A DNA stretch of 64,000 nucleotides from Tritrichomonas musculus (GCA_039105265.1 JAPFFF010000007.1:2418001-2482000), one strand, 5' to 3'; counted from the stretch's first letter, positions 20,401 to 26,570 are shown. Numbers and translations are program-made. The notes: generated from the letters alone by a model not told the origin.

Positions 20401-21962
20401 GTTATTTTTTTAACGTTTTCAATTGATCCACTTTGACACAAACTCAATACAAATATCAATCCATTTTGATACTTTTCGCATTGAGTTGTCATGAGTGAGT
20501 TCAGCAGATATGTCGTGGCCGTAGGCGACTCCCAGATGGCAGCCGACACAAAGCGAAGAGCATAGATCAAAACGTTAGGCTGGAAGGAAGTTTCATTGTG
20601 TAAAATGCCTTCAATAACTTCGCCTAAAAATGTCTTCTCAACGCCTGGAAGCGACTCGTTAAAGAAGATGAAAAGTGTGTCGTGATTCGCAAGTAGACAG
20701 TCGCATGCAATGAGCAATAATGAAGACACTTCGTTTGGCTTTGATTCAAAATTTAAAAGCATGTTTGAGGATTCTATTCCAATTTTTTGACAGATTGTTT
20801 TTGCCAAAAAATCAGGAGTAACTTTTGACTTAATTAAGTAGCATTCAATGAAAAAAAGTGACGAGTTCCTTTCTTCTTGATCAGATGATGAAATTGCTGT
20901 CCTTAAGATGATCTCAAGTGTGGTTGTGGTTGCCGTCAAATTTGAATTAGGTGTGTTTGAATTTGCATTATTTGTCGTGGGAGTAGCTTCTGTCATTAAG
21001 GCGCATAAATCTGAATCACCTCGAATAAGCCAACCTAGAAGGCGTATAAATTTTGATCGTTTTTCGGTATTTGCTCTCGCTTGAGTAACAACGATTTGAA
21101 ATAGTTCTGAACCTAAAATAAAATGACGATATTTGGAAGCGTTATTGGAAGTAGAAAAAAGCATTATTAAAAAATCAATTGCTTGCTCATCGCTGGATTG
21201 GATTGCAGGAACTAAATCATTTAGATGATTCATTTCTACAAACATTTTTTGGGTGTCATTGTTATTGTATAATAATGAATAAATAACTGGAATGTAAAGT
21301 TTATATTTTTCTTTCATATTTTGTGATATTGTATCGAGAATATTAAATACAAAAAGCTGTTGAATATCTGGATTTCCTTGAACAAATTTCGGAACAAAGT
21401 AGAAAAATTGCGTTTGAATAGCTTCTGATGCATCATGAGCAAGATTAAATAAAAAAGTTTGTGAATAATTATCTTCTAGGAATTCTTTTTGAACTCCAAT
21501 AAGTTGATAATTTATAAGACGATTTAGTAGGGTTAAAGCTTGATTTCTAACGCTCGGCTTTGTAGATTTCAAACATTGTAAAATATTTGATATTGAATGA
21601 TCGGTATTAACAATATAATCGGAATTAGATGATGATTTTAATAAATTGTTATTGTTGCCAAAATTATTTCCAATATTATTTTTTTGATTATCATTAGTAT
21701 TCGGTTCTGAAACAATATCTGTGAGAATTTGAAGAGTGCATCCAATTGTAGTATCATCTTGCGAATAATCTTTTAATATTTGTATTAAATAAGGTGTTGC
21801 TTTTACACCAATTAATTCAGAAAATTGAGATGCAAGAGAAACCATTGCTCTAACCGAATCTTGAATGTTTACACCTTTTGATATATCGTTAATTTTATTG
21901 GTAATAAACTCTTCATCTGTTTCTTCCGGCTGTGGAGCAAAAAAATTAGCTAATCTTTTCAT
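8454..21962 (-). CDS. Giant p115/Uso1-like vesicle-tethering coiled-coil protein
   Basis: A 4,502-residue protein in one uninterrupted frame. Residues 1 to about 590 form an armadillo-type head resembling p115/Uso1, the golgin that tethers COPII vesicles for Rab1. The opening (SVRAMVSLASQF followed by TIGCTLQILTDIVSE) parallels the first armadillo repeats of p115. From about 600 to the C-terminus the sequence is nearly unbroken coiled coil, interrupted by few prolines. It contains several repeat families: IDDLRNENEKLKQ units (about 1207-1500), ELESLREQNSEQ units (about 1814-1970 and 3081-3447) and KDEEYAK heptads (about 2114-2220, 2321-2577 and 3447-3774). Human p115 is about 960 residues and yeast Uso1 about 1,790, so this is far longer. 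The end is not strongly acidic as in p115. The ATG at 21962 has an initiator-like TCAAAT (A at 21969) 7 bases upstream. The tether role is inferred from the head. An unrelated ARM-plus-coiled-coil scaffold is the alternative. Confidence 0.85.
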   Translation of the reverse strand: MKRLANFFAPQPEETDEEFITNKINDISKGVNIQDSVRAMVSLASQFSELIGVKATPYLIQILKDYSQDDTTIGCTLQILTDIVSEPNTNDNQKNNIGNNFGNNNNLLKSSSNSDYIVNTDHSISNILQCLKSTKPSVRNQALTLLNRLINYQLIGVQKEFLEDNYSQTFLFNLAHDASEAIQTQFFYFVPKFVQGNPDIQQLFVFNILDTISQNMKEKYKLYIPVIYSLLYNNNDTQKMFVEMNHLNDLVPAIQSSDEQAIDFLIMLFSTSNNASKYRHFILGSELFQIVVTQARANTEKRSKFIRLLGWLIRGDSDLCALMTEATPTTNNANSNTPNSNLTATTTTLEIILRTAISSSDQEERNSSLFFIECYLIKSKVTPDFLAKTICQKIGIESSNMLLNFESKPNEVSSLLLIACDCLLANHDTLFIFFNESLPGVEKTFLGEVIEGILHNETSFQPNVLIYALRFVSAAIWESPTATTYLLNSLMTTQCEKYQNGLIFVLSLCQSGSIENVKKITSLLILETLLFKDKEKPVFDELVRTLQLGQVKVHDLSTSINEYSKELADGEQSMWSEFAQEVIRVIHKNFDVLLSGEVVQSDSSQIASLKKELENALSAKKELEMRHKQVLDEKSIDNQLKEKLQAELDDAKESISAYDEMLNEQQKTLEQKENEIDRLTNELEILRSSISSNPNVERNLNVSNSDLEFEEKYKELMDEYDRNNDELKEQIKILQEEIDNLRQKNEDLQNSNDILNNDNSEFLDEIGKLREQIDTLDLSQVVDLKNQVESLMKEKKDKNEEIAKLKMKIEGLNISNDSDAIQKLKEDHEQEMELLKSEFEEQLQKEDEYQNEIQQLTNQLNELQTTKDDLQKTLEQTEQELTTAFETIEQMKSQINDKKDQIKSLTDDQDQSEIIDKLNDEIVSLNQQIQDLQEKNDQISKEADLLQQNVTEKEEEIEKITALLDEMKSNNNNDNNDDQFLSLLKQMKTDQTPEIDSLIDQLQQNGISDLESALERIKNDNQNQDIQVSSLNKQIEDLKIELSKKDEDLNEMADMMEQKENELNEQIQSLQDKINNSDQEVIDQLNSELSLKEQDLNKAYELLEQKETDFINLKNELENEKNNNSLLTQQNEKFNNQISNQDILNEELTELKEKLDESEKNQSDLSSEIERLKQENIGANAELMGVKEILSKKEELIKSYENSLNQIDEINSENEKLKQMLNEKENESLSQSSQTQQIDDLRNENEKLQQTINDNESQMNDLKDEIERLKQTINDKENEISDLSNQAQQIDDLKIENESLKQAINNNHDENKEIYDLRIENEELKRTINDKEREISNLSYQAQQVDDLRNENEQLKQTMNDNESQIQQMNDLRDEIERLKQAINDKENEISDLLNQAQEVDGLRSENEKLKQTINDKDIEFTNLSDQNKEIIDDLRSENEKLKQQMSEKENDFSSLESRTQEVDDLRNENEKLKQTINSKENEFSNLMNQLQKEIDLNQKLNTNIDSLSNDINEKEEENQTLTEKVSELSSNMNNKENKINELLSLIEKIKNDSKDDSNNQMIKLQEEISAKDTKISELKTELQETKLRLKNVATKFKDVHAKQRQEIDENKNKIAILENELSKKENELVSEKERSNKLAEINKLSEAKINELKRTIDEVQQNATELTQHVKLHQIDSAQAQLLQQQILSQEVEINKLKEELNEVTEAKNSIALQLAASNETISEQATQLAKQKSLSKPNEELHENNESQMIELRKEIEKLKEEKIDYEERIEELENKEEKYEEEIKALKQNHEIDLENIKSRNIDYIQETQNVEQSKELETLRTQNSEISQEIESLREQQQELESLKAQNSSQSQELETLREQNEEQSKELESLREQNKELESLISQSTECSQEIESLREQQQELESLKAQNSSQSQELETLREQNEEQSKELESLRQQNSEQNQELEALRTKNEEQDQELSSLRSQSGELESLNETKESQAQELQLFKDQNTKQQEEIERLMTENSQQKEELDELKEKQEAITNILKNQESEYEEYKQATNEEKNKYEESLSKKDTEIESHQQKIKELQEQLDQLSAAQTENEQIHAQATIYERRIKELEDQIEEKETIYQNKDQEYQAKADEYAQKDQLYAQKDAEYAQRDEDFAKKDAEYAQKDVEYTQKDDEYAQKDDEYAQKDDEYAKKDIEIAEKDEYYANKDEEYKNKDEEYSMKDIEAQNKEAEHSAKESEFSLRIAQLEEEKNQEIDEITDRFMKENDELSVKIKELEASHEENSQKLAEVENEKNREIEEITEKFMKENEELSERIKELEQSKLETDQTQKDEYSKKDEDYAKKDQEYQALADEYARKDEEFRIKEEEYKAKDAEYTNKDNEYAMKDEELKTREEEHAKKDEELKAREEEHAKKDEELKAREEEHAKKDEELKAREEEHAKKDEELKARENEIMMKDEEYSKKDEEYRSKEEELRIKEEEHAKKEEELKAIEIEQAKKDEELKAKENEIMMKDEEYAKKDDEYSKKDGEYEKKEEEFRAKDAEYAKKDEEYATKDDLYAKLDAEIQKKEEEFAEKEEAYCLQISELEQAKSQEVDSKNKEIDEITDQFMKENDDLSAQLKQLKDGHEQLMKENEELRQENERIAKLNEEHEQTLMTQEKESKEMTETHENDLQQLKDELKEATEKNESLNKQLSDLKELQENMTNELEEVRKKNSELIEIDAKRTDENNEIKSKIVNKVKESKEMNKKLQEYVRLNEELQQKLEQQAKQSEEATEKISQMQDNFTSIEDEKQSIINNSKAEIEKVQNELSEKLTEVDQLNKQMNELKEQYSTKEEEMNKIIQNSIDENQRLSKRLKEIESIQQNQEEMKNSILQESESLKNENKNLQKKLNDSESKNLQHLQDLNSLRNELNGKDSQFNTKMNELLQEKREIETKNSQINLELSEKCNTISSLIGDKEALKNKIEEVEKENENYKEKLDNIEKSQSELMNEQKGILETKLMESLNEAQKLKENYENEINDHINKEKELLENSESLKDQIEKLKEKIQELENNQKSKEEEIKTLTENHTQEYENLKSRHIDQAQEFDKMRKENTEQKQELESLREQNSEQTQELESLRTQNQELESLREQNSEQTQELESLRKQNQELESLKTQNSEQTQELESLRTQNQELESLREQNSEQTQELESLRKQNQELESLRKQNQELESLRKQNQELESLKTQNSEQTQELESLRTQNQELESLREQNSEQTQELESLKTQNSEQKQELEGLRTQKEEQSQELETLKTQNSEQKRELEALREQNSEQNKELETLRTQNSEQTQELETLRTQSSEQNEELESLRTQNSEQAEELENLRNENSSKSQEIDTLRSQSEAQNQELETLRNQSSEQAQELQALRTQDEEKSHELENLGTHKEKQVQEIENLRSENSSQSQEIEKLKAENNEMREEANKQREALLEYQTKMNEYAAKDEEYQKKDNEYKLKNDEYSQKDSEYQMKDDDYALKEAEYQKKDAEYKARSNEYAKKDIEYAQKDEEYQNKDIEYAQKDMEYKQKDIEFAQMKEEYKQKDNEYQMKDEDYELKNAEYQKKDEEYQAMADEYAKKDNEYAQKDVEYQMKDEEYQKKDAEYKEKDEEYAHLTDEQQSKDEEYSNKDAEFAQKEELYANKDKEYIEKDKEYSQKDKEYMKKDEEYSHKDKEYMEKDEEYAKKDLEYSQKDEEFNQKDDEYSKKDAEYAQKDVLYAEKDEEYAKKEKYYASKEAEYKNKDEEYSMKDIEAQNKEAEHSTKESEYRFKITKIEQEKNQEIENKNKKINEITDRFSKENKELKSQLESLKEANEANERTQAQLKDNNDRLFDERQQLERDNQNLTDELNRLKEKVARINDISKENEELLEEKERMTRANQEQEQSLREANERNESLAAQLTKQSSINSEMQQNIDAKQEENRSLQSELRKKNKELSKSKKEIQKVQEKLSEMENIQEQLMKEHQVQSDKSKSENDQKMKSQKEEFQNELKSLHDQLEAKENEIIENASQHAMKTSELNREIASLKSQVLDQQEKINQVENENRRVNKLLEQQIQKQKDNDLTQKIEKKSQKVLKLKETLVNKDDELNSKMKEIDSLKESNSGLKKLLNDKENEVTLLSNELSEVKSKLMTASKSRKSDDNDKDKVDALTKKIEEIQFNLSQKDQEINVLKNTIKSKEDIITSLVYEDSEAAHEDLHKKCTQQEMQIKRLQGEIDELKSKDNNVISRNIDLDDQNSSQNNLKIIINNLQGEVESYKTQIILLNEQIDSLKSRIKENGSVNHSNNSSFLNDFENSPLGLKSQIIHLQQTLTERDSEIQRITKEQKLFSDSYKVQIEHLSCENELMKTTIEKLKNDKSKLHKAYQQNKQKQNDLQQQLNLLQQSKPQKSPENEIKSKTIHSPNDSENEIEDNVDELTKTKELLEVQSKKCQNYHKLIRALNNENKELKEKMDNLEENNKAVQQKLHASLRLIGELWTKNQALVKKPNDPLTM
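10640..11620 (-). repeat. KDEEYAx heptad array, third and longest
   Basis: About 45 consecutive 21-bp units encode variants of K-D-x-E-Y-x-x, placing an aromatic residue (mostly Tyr) at the same heptad position over roughly residues 3447-3774. Units differ at synonymous positions and in the last two residues (AQ, AK, QM, QK, SQ, ME). This suggests old amplification under protein-level selection rather than fresh slippage. Confidence 0.88.
11700..12720 (-). repeat. Mixed 42-bp / 30-bp coding repeats (ELESLREQNSEQTQ / ELESLRTQNQ)
   Basis: Between about residues 3081 and 3420 the protein alternates a 14-residue unit (ELESLREQNSEQTQ) and a 10-residue unit (ELESLRTQNQ). The DNA of the 12200-12720 part is nearly identical between copies, including three successive 30-bp units near 12349-12438. 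The near-identity of silent positions indicates recent duplication or ongoing conversion. Units toward 11700 are more diverged. Confidence 0.88.
14230..15000 (-). repeat. KDEExxx heptad array with four near-identical 42-bp units
   Basis: The array encodes roughly residues 2321-2577. Within it, a 42-bp unit (14 residues, two heptads, KDEELKAREEEHAK) starts at 14647, 14689, 14731 and 14773 with almost no differences, while flanking units are diverged. This looks like a recent local expansion inside an older heptad array. Tyr at the recurring position is partly replaced by Leu or His here. Confidence 0.88.
15300..15620 (-). repeat. KDEEYAQ heptad array, first
   Basis: About fifteen 21-bp units (roughly residues 2114-2220) encode KDxEYAQ-like heptads. 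They include three very similar KDDEYAQ units near 15420-15475. The unit is the same as in the arrays at 14230-15000 and 10640-11620, so three separate blocks of one repeat family sit in this gene. Confidence 0.85.
16050..16520 (-). repeat. ELESLREQNxEQ coding repeats, first block
   Basis: Residues about 1814-1970 carry 10- and 14-residue units of the same family as the block at 11700-12720. Examples are ELESLKAQNSSQSQ and ELETLREQNEEQSK. A compound unit of about 150 bp seems to be duplicated (compare 16130-16290 with 16320-16470), which indicates higher-order duplication. Confidence 0.8.
17450..18340 (-). repeat. About 30-residue LRNENEKLKQ coding repeats
   Basis: Residues about 1207-1500 consist of repeated units of roughly 28-32 residues of the type (I/V)DDLRNENEKLKQTINDKENEI, followed by a variable S/N/L/Q linker. 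Around ten units are visible. Between units, differences are frequent in the linkers and few in the LRNENEKLKQ core. This is a third repeat family in the same coiled coil. Confidence 0.82.
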
Positions 21963-22356
21963 TTTATTTGAAGAATTTGTTTCAGAGATCTGAAATTATT
22001 TTCAAAGGAATTGAATTCAATTTCATCGAAGTAAACGTCTCCTATTTTATTTAAAAATTTGATTTTGGTCAGATGATTGAAAATCCGAAAATCCTCAATT
22101 TTGTTATACCAATCTTATTTTAATTCATAACCCCTTAATATTTCTTTTGTTTAAGGTTTAAGGAAAATAATTAATATTTGAACATTTAAGCAAATCAAAT
22201 AATTAAATTTCAAATTGCAAAAAATCCTCAAAATTTGTAAAAGCAAACGATTTGTAATGATAAAAAAAAAAAAAAAAAGATAAAAGATTGATTATTTTTT
22301 CTTTTTTTATTTATAACAATATAGGGGAAAATGCATTTAAAAAAATAAGAAGATCT
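21963..22356. other. Spacer between giant tether and ornithine decarboxylase
   Basis: The spacer contains the 5' flank of the giant coiled-coil gene, with TCAAAT (A at 21969) 7 bases before the ATG, and the 3' flank of the decarboxylase gene. A run of about 17 A residues lies near 22262-22278. Nothing else is recognised. Confidence 0.5.
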
Positions 22357-23571
22357 TTAAAGGACATTTGGTGTTTCTTCATCCTTGTTGAGGAAGAATA
22401 CTTTATGATGGTGGAATCCATTGAAGAAGGATGATGGTGAATATGTATAAGCACTGAATCTACGGATTGTAAGCATGTCACCTGTCTTGATCTTTGGCCA
22501 CTGCATATTTTCATAAATGCAATCAGCAGAATCGCATGTTTGTCCCCAAAGAGTTGTTGATACTTTCTTTTCCTCCTTAACTTCTTCAGCTGCACAAAGT
22601 TCGAAAATAGGTTCAGCGTGATCATAAGTTAAAGCATTGAATGATCCATACATACCATCTGGGATGAAAATGGATTGTGATACTGAACCGTCTTCATTTT
22701 GATGGTCTCTTGTTCCAATGACTGGTAAGTAAAGATCCATGAATTCACTACCAATGAATCTTCCTGGTTCGGCAATAAATTCGATATCATTGTTAGGGAA
22801 GTATTGATCGATTGCATCATTGATAGCTTGAGCAATGGATTGGAACGAATAGTTGGTTTTTTCGTTTGGTGGAAGGAAGCCTCCACCAATATCAATAAAG
22901 CAGACATTGAGTCCGAATTCTTCTGCTTCTGCTTTTAAGCTTGACGCGTATTCAAGAGCAGTTTTGAAGGTATTAATGTCATCGCATAATGAACCAACAT
23001 GAAATGCAATACCGATAAAGTTGGCTTTAAGTTCTTTTGTTATTTTAAGAAGATGGCTTACATCTTCTGGTGCTGCTCCAAATTTGTTGCTTAATTGAAT
23101 TTTTGCGTTTGTAAATTTAGGTTTAACACGAAGGTATACTTCTGCTTCTGGATAGTACTTCAAAATCTTTCTAAGTTCTTCTTCAGTATCGTAAACGAGT
23201 TTTTCAACTCCGTTAAGCTTGGCGGCTCTTAAAGCATTAATTGATTTCAAAGGATGCGAAAAAACGATTTTGGTTGGATCAGCACCATATTTGATCATTC
23301 TTTCTATTTCGTCTTGAGAAGCACAATCAAAGCCAATTCCTTGATTTGCGAGAAATTGAAGAAGGACTGGCTCATCACAGCACTTAATTGCATAGTATGG
23401 CTTAACGTCTGGAAGATGTTGTTCCCATAAGTTGAGTGATTGGCGAGGTCGATCAAAATCACCAACCCAAAAAGCTTCATCTTCCTCGATTTCTTTTTGG
23501 AAACGTTCTACATTTTCGTCGATAGACTTAACAACGACGAGATTATCTTTTGGTGCAATGTGGTGTGCCAT
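22357..23571 (-). CDS. ODC: Ornithine decarboxylase
   Basis: A 404-residue PLP enzyme of fold type III that decarboxylates ornithine to putrescine, the step trichomonads use for polyamine supply and putrescine export. Family residues are present: the PLP lysine K63 in PYYAIKCC, the FDCAS block, FHVGS with the ring-stacking His, the glycine turn IDIGGGF, EPGRFI for phosphate binding, the catalytic cysteine in WGQTCDSADC, and DGMYGSFN with the substrate-side Asp. Length is close to family norm but lacks the long C-terminal degradation tail of mammalian ODC. No antizyme-linked PEST region is evident. The ATG at 23571 has a TCATTA initiator (A at 23585) 14 bases upstream. A diaminopimelate or arginine decarboxylase relative is less likely given the C-terminal motif spacing. 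Confidence 0.95.
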   Translation of the reverse strand: MAHHIAPKDNLVVVKSIDENVERFQKEIEEDEAFWVGDFDRPRQSLNLWEQHLPDVKPYYAIKCCDEPVLLQFLANQGIGFDCASQDEIERMIKYGADPTKIVFSHPLKSINALRAAKLNGVEKLVYDTEEELRKILKYYPEAEVYLRVKPKFTNAKIQLSNKFGAAPEDVSHLLKITKELKANFIGIAFHVGSLCDDINTFKTALEYASSLKAEAEEFGLNVCFIDIGGGFLPPNEKTNYSFQSIAQAINDAIDQYFPNNDIEFIAEPGRFIGSEFMDLYLPVIGTRDHQNEDGSVSQSIFIPDGMYGSFNALTYDHAEPIFELCAAEEVKEEKKVSTTLWGQTCDSADCIYENMQWPKIKTGDMLTIRRFSAYTYSPSSFFNGFHHHKVFFLNKDEETPNVL

Positions 23572-23595
23572 TATAGAAAAATAATGAAGTTAAAA
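23572..23595 (-). promoter_or_regulatory. Initiator of ornithine decarboxylase gene
   Basis: On the minus strand TCATTA has its A at 23585, 14 bases before the ATG, a good match to the trichomonad initiator consensus. Confidence 0.55.
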
Positions 23596-24152
23596 CACGG
23601 TTTTTAATTTCGAATTGAATTTGAATATTTTTTGAATGAAAATTTTTCATGGTTTTTATTATTTTATCAAAAAGATAATTCTGAGCTTTTCAATGCGTAT
23701 CTTGATTATCTTTTTAAAAAGTTCATCCACAGTTAAAACTATAGAATAGACCATTGTATTCAATTCTGAGCAATTAAAAATTTCTTTTCAAACTAAAAAA
23801 AAATACATTTTCAAAATGTCATCAAATATTATCTATCGAATTTTAATCATTTGTTCCAAATAAAAAGAATTTATAATGATATTTTAAATGTATGATTGAT
23901 TTTTTCTTTTCATCAAAAACTATAATGATCTCTATTCTCAGAATTCCAATTTCTAAAACAAAAAAAATTTCAAGCCTTTTTATAATAACGTTTTTTGTAA
24001 TCTTGGAAAAAGTTTTCGATTGTATCAAATGAAAAATTTTGTTCTGATTAAAAATTTTCGGATTACAATCTAGAAAATTTCGTTTGATGTAAGATAATGT
24101 ATTGAAAATTGATGATATTTCGTTACGGTTTAAGTCAATATTGTGAAGTTTA

Positions 24153-24204
24153 TTAATCAGAAAAGCATCTTTATATCTTTAATCTGAAAAGTATCTTTAA
24201 AGAT
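24153..24204 (+). repeat. Imperfect 26-bp tandem duplication
   Basis: Two adjacent copies of TTAATC(A/T)GAAAAG(C/T)ATCTTTA-type sequence start at 24153 and 24179 and differ at a few positions. No function is evident. Confidence 0.7.
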
Positions 24205-24595
24205 TAAATAAGAAATTTATAGCCAGAGTTAATATTCCTAATAGTTTACAAACTAGATCTATGTTTTTTTAAACATAATATCTATCATTGCAACTTAATT
24301 GCCAAGAAGCCCACTTATAGTGCCAAAATTTGAAGTGTTTGGTCAATTAACAAGCAATTATATAGCTCAAATCTTTTTGATACCGAAAGGTGGCATTAAA
24401 TATTGCATCTCAAGCAGTATTATTGTACACTCTTTCCCAGAAAAAGATGTTATAACCTAAATTTAGTTTCTTTTTGAAACATCTCGATTCCAAAAAATTG
24501 TAATTATTTTGAGAGCATTCATTCTTCTGTAGGAGCACAAACTCCATCAATATTATCAGTAAAATAAATAATAACTTGATCGTTTTCATATTTGA

Positions 24596-24676
24596 ATATC
24601 ATTGTTATTGATATCAAAGTTTTGTCGTTTTATTGATAATCAATAACAATGATATCTTAATTAAAACGACAAAACT
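24596..24676. repeat. Interleaved inverted repeats (A-B-A'-B')
   Basis: Arm A (24596-24612, 17 bases) is exactly reverse-complementary to A' (24639-24655). Arm B (24618-24632, 15 bases) is exactly reverse-complementary to B' (24662-24676). The order A-B-A'-B' is that of a pseudoknot rather than of nested hairpins. The centre also holds an 8-bp palindrome with a one-base loop at 24630-24646. A transcript could form alternative or knotted helices. As DNA the region could be a cruciform or a remnant of two successive inversions. Confidence 0.85.
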
Positions 24677-25240
24677 GTAGAATGTTTTGTTACAGAATGA
24701 ATCAATGCCGTCCTATTCAATGTGTTTGATGTAAAATTTCTTTTTGTATTTGAATATATTAGAAAGAATCTTTGAACTTTTTTATTTTTCTACTAATTCT
24801 ACAAATCATATTCTAGTTCAATCCCAATATTTGCATTAATAAACATCACTACATTTGTTTAATCTGTAAAGAATTCTTTTCAAATGTTCAAATCTCAATT
24901 GATATATACAAAATTAAGTATTATTTTAATACCAGCTAATATACCAAAAGAATGATATTTTTTGATAGTGAACTCAATCTAAATGATTTGAAGTGGTTTC
25001 AAGATTTTGGTTAAAATCATTATTATCCAAATAAAATTTTATTTTGATAATTAATAAATAGATACATGGTTATGAAATTTCAAAAGTATTTAAACAACTA
25101 CAATCTTGAATATGATTTAAAACTTTCAGATGTCACAAATAGGGATTTTTATTAATCAATGAAATAAAAAAAAAAAATGAAAAAATAATACCTTTGAAAT
25201 TGTTTTCATTATTTATCAAAAATATATATTACATAAGCAT

Positions 25241-26260
25241 TTAATCGTTTCTAACATCATCGAAATAAGGATGTTTCATAGCTTCAAGAGCAGTAATCCT
25301 TTCCATGTGATCATATCTGATGCATTTGGAAATAAGATCAATTGCTGGATCGCTTGTTAACGAAGCGCATGCACTTGTGATAAAGCTTGACCATTTCCTT
25401 CCTCTACTTTTAGGAATTTGTTTTTCCATTTCTGGATTTAGTTCAATTCCGTACTTGTTGAGGTAACTGTAAAATCCATCTGTTCCTAAAACTGATGTGA
25501 TTTTAGAGACCATATCAAAATCATCAGTTCCCTTGAAGAATGGCATTTTGTGAAAAATAAGACCTGCCATTGTAACACCAAATCCCCAAATATCAACAGA
25601 GTAGTCATAACATTGGTAGTCAACAAGAAGTTCAATTGCTTTGTAGTGCCTTGATGCCACATGAATGTTGTATCGAGATCCTGGATGATAAAATTCGGCC
25701 AGTCCCCAGTCAATTAAACGAAGAGCTTTTGTTTGTCGATCATACATAATATTTTGTGGTTTCACATCTCGGTGCATGATTCCATGTGAATGAGCATACT
25801 GTAATGCTCGAATAAGTTGGTAAAGGTAATATTTTGCTTCACGATCAGTTAGATTTTGAATCATTGTTGCAAAGTCGCATGTTGGAGCATATTCAAAAAC
25901 AAAAGTGAACTGTTGAGTAGCAGCATTTTGAACAACTTCCAAAAGTTGAATAATATTAGGGCCATCTTTTAGGTTGCTTAAAATTTTGGCTTCACGATTA
26001 TATTTCATTGGTCTAACTGGCTTCATCACTTTCAAAGCAACCATTTTGCCATTCTTGTAGCCAATGAAAACATCACTATATTTTCCAGTTCCAATCCAGT
26101 CAGAAATTTCAATTCCATCTGGTTTCGAAAGAGGAAGAACCCAGTGCTCGCAATCATACCAATCTCGGCCAAGTCTTGCATTTGCATCAGCATAAGCTCG
26201 AGATGTTGTTTCTATTTTATAATGAGGGTTTTCTCTTTGAATCGCTCTTCCACGAGACAT
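25241..26260 (-). CDS. Casein kinase 2 catalytic (alpha) subunit
   Basis: A 339-residue CMGC kinase clearly of the CK2 alpha family. It has GTGKYSDVF in the glycine loop, ATP lysine K77 (ALKVMKP), MHRDVKPQN with catalytic D165, the CK2-specific DWGLAEFYHP with D184 (DWG in place of DFG), VASRHYKAIELLVDYQ, and a full C-lobe ending HPYF. Length matches human CK2 alpha without its C-terminal tail. Departures are the Lys-rich cluster after the ATP lysine, KPVKKKKIKRE in human but KPVRPMKYNRE here; HN to QN after VKP; and GPELL to AIELL. It may therefore be a diverged paralogue. In-frame TAG lies just upstream, so the ATG at 26260 is the first possible start. The only close TCA overlaps that ATG. 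It is divergent from the HYDIN gene, 310 bp away. Confidence 0.94.
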   Translation of the reverse strand: MSRGRAIQRENPHYKIETTSRAYADANARLGRDWYDCEHWVLPLSKPDGIEISDWIGTGKYSDVFIGYKNGKMVALKVMKPVRPMKYNREAKILSNLKDGPNIIQLLEVVQNAATQQFTFVFEYAPTCDFATMIQNLTDREAKYYLYQLIRALQYAHSHGIMHRDVKPQNIMYDRQTKALRLIDWGLAEFYHPGSRYNIHVASRHYKAIELLVDYQCYDYSVDIWGFGVTMAGLIFHKMPFFKGTDDFDMVSKITSVLGTDGFYSYLNKYGIELNPEMEKQIPKSRGRKWSSFITSACASLTSDPAIDLISKCIRYDHMERITALEAMKHPYFDDVRND

Positions 26261-26570
26261 GAATATCTAATATTAAACGTATAGAACTCTCATACACTTT
26301 TGAATGATTTCATAATTAATTCAATTTTTCTTAAGTATTTTCTTTCATTCATATCTTGAAAAATGTGAATAAGATCATATAATTAAAAGCATGATAATTA
26401 ACCAAATGATGATTTTAAATAGTTTTATATTGTATAAATATTATTTTATTTATGATTTATGTTAAATATTATAGATCAAAATTCTTAGATGAGAAAATAA
26501 TTGATTGTGAAAACTCGTTATTTCGATATACGTTATATTTATCATTAAAAATTTTAATAAATCATCATCA
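26261..26570. promoter_or_regulatory. Shared divergent promoter region, CK2 alpha / HYDIN
   Basis: This is a 310-bp head-to-head spacer and must contain both promoters. On the plus side TCATCATCA directly precedes the HYDIN ATG (first A at 26564, leader 7 bases). On the minus side the CK2 ATG itself lies in TTCATGTC. No other motif was recognised in the A/T-rich sequence. Confidence 0.5.

Larger units (their letters stand above)
23572..25240. other. 1.7-kb spacer with structured repeats
   Basis: No gene was recognised. A short minus-strand frame at 23843-24028 is low complexity. Two structures stand out: an imperfect 26-bp tandem repeat beginning at 24153 and 24179, and the interleaved inverted repeat at 24596-24676 described separately. 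The remainder is A/T-rich. Confidence 0.6.

Noticed and set aside
23843-24028. 61-codon minus-strand frame in the ODC-CK2 spacer
   Set aside because: Low-complexity I/K/F composition and no conserved motif.
24880-24900. tRNA B-box-like sequence (GTTCAAATC)
   Set aside because: No matching A box, acceptor stem or cloverleaf could be found around it.
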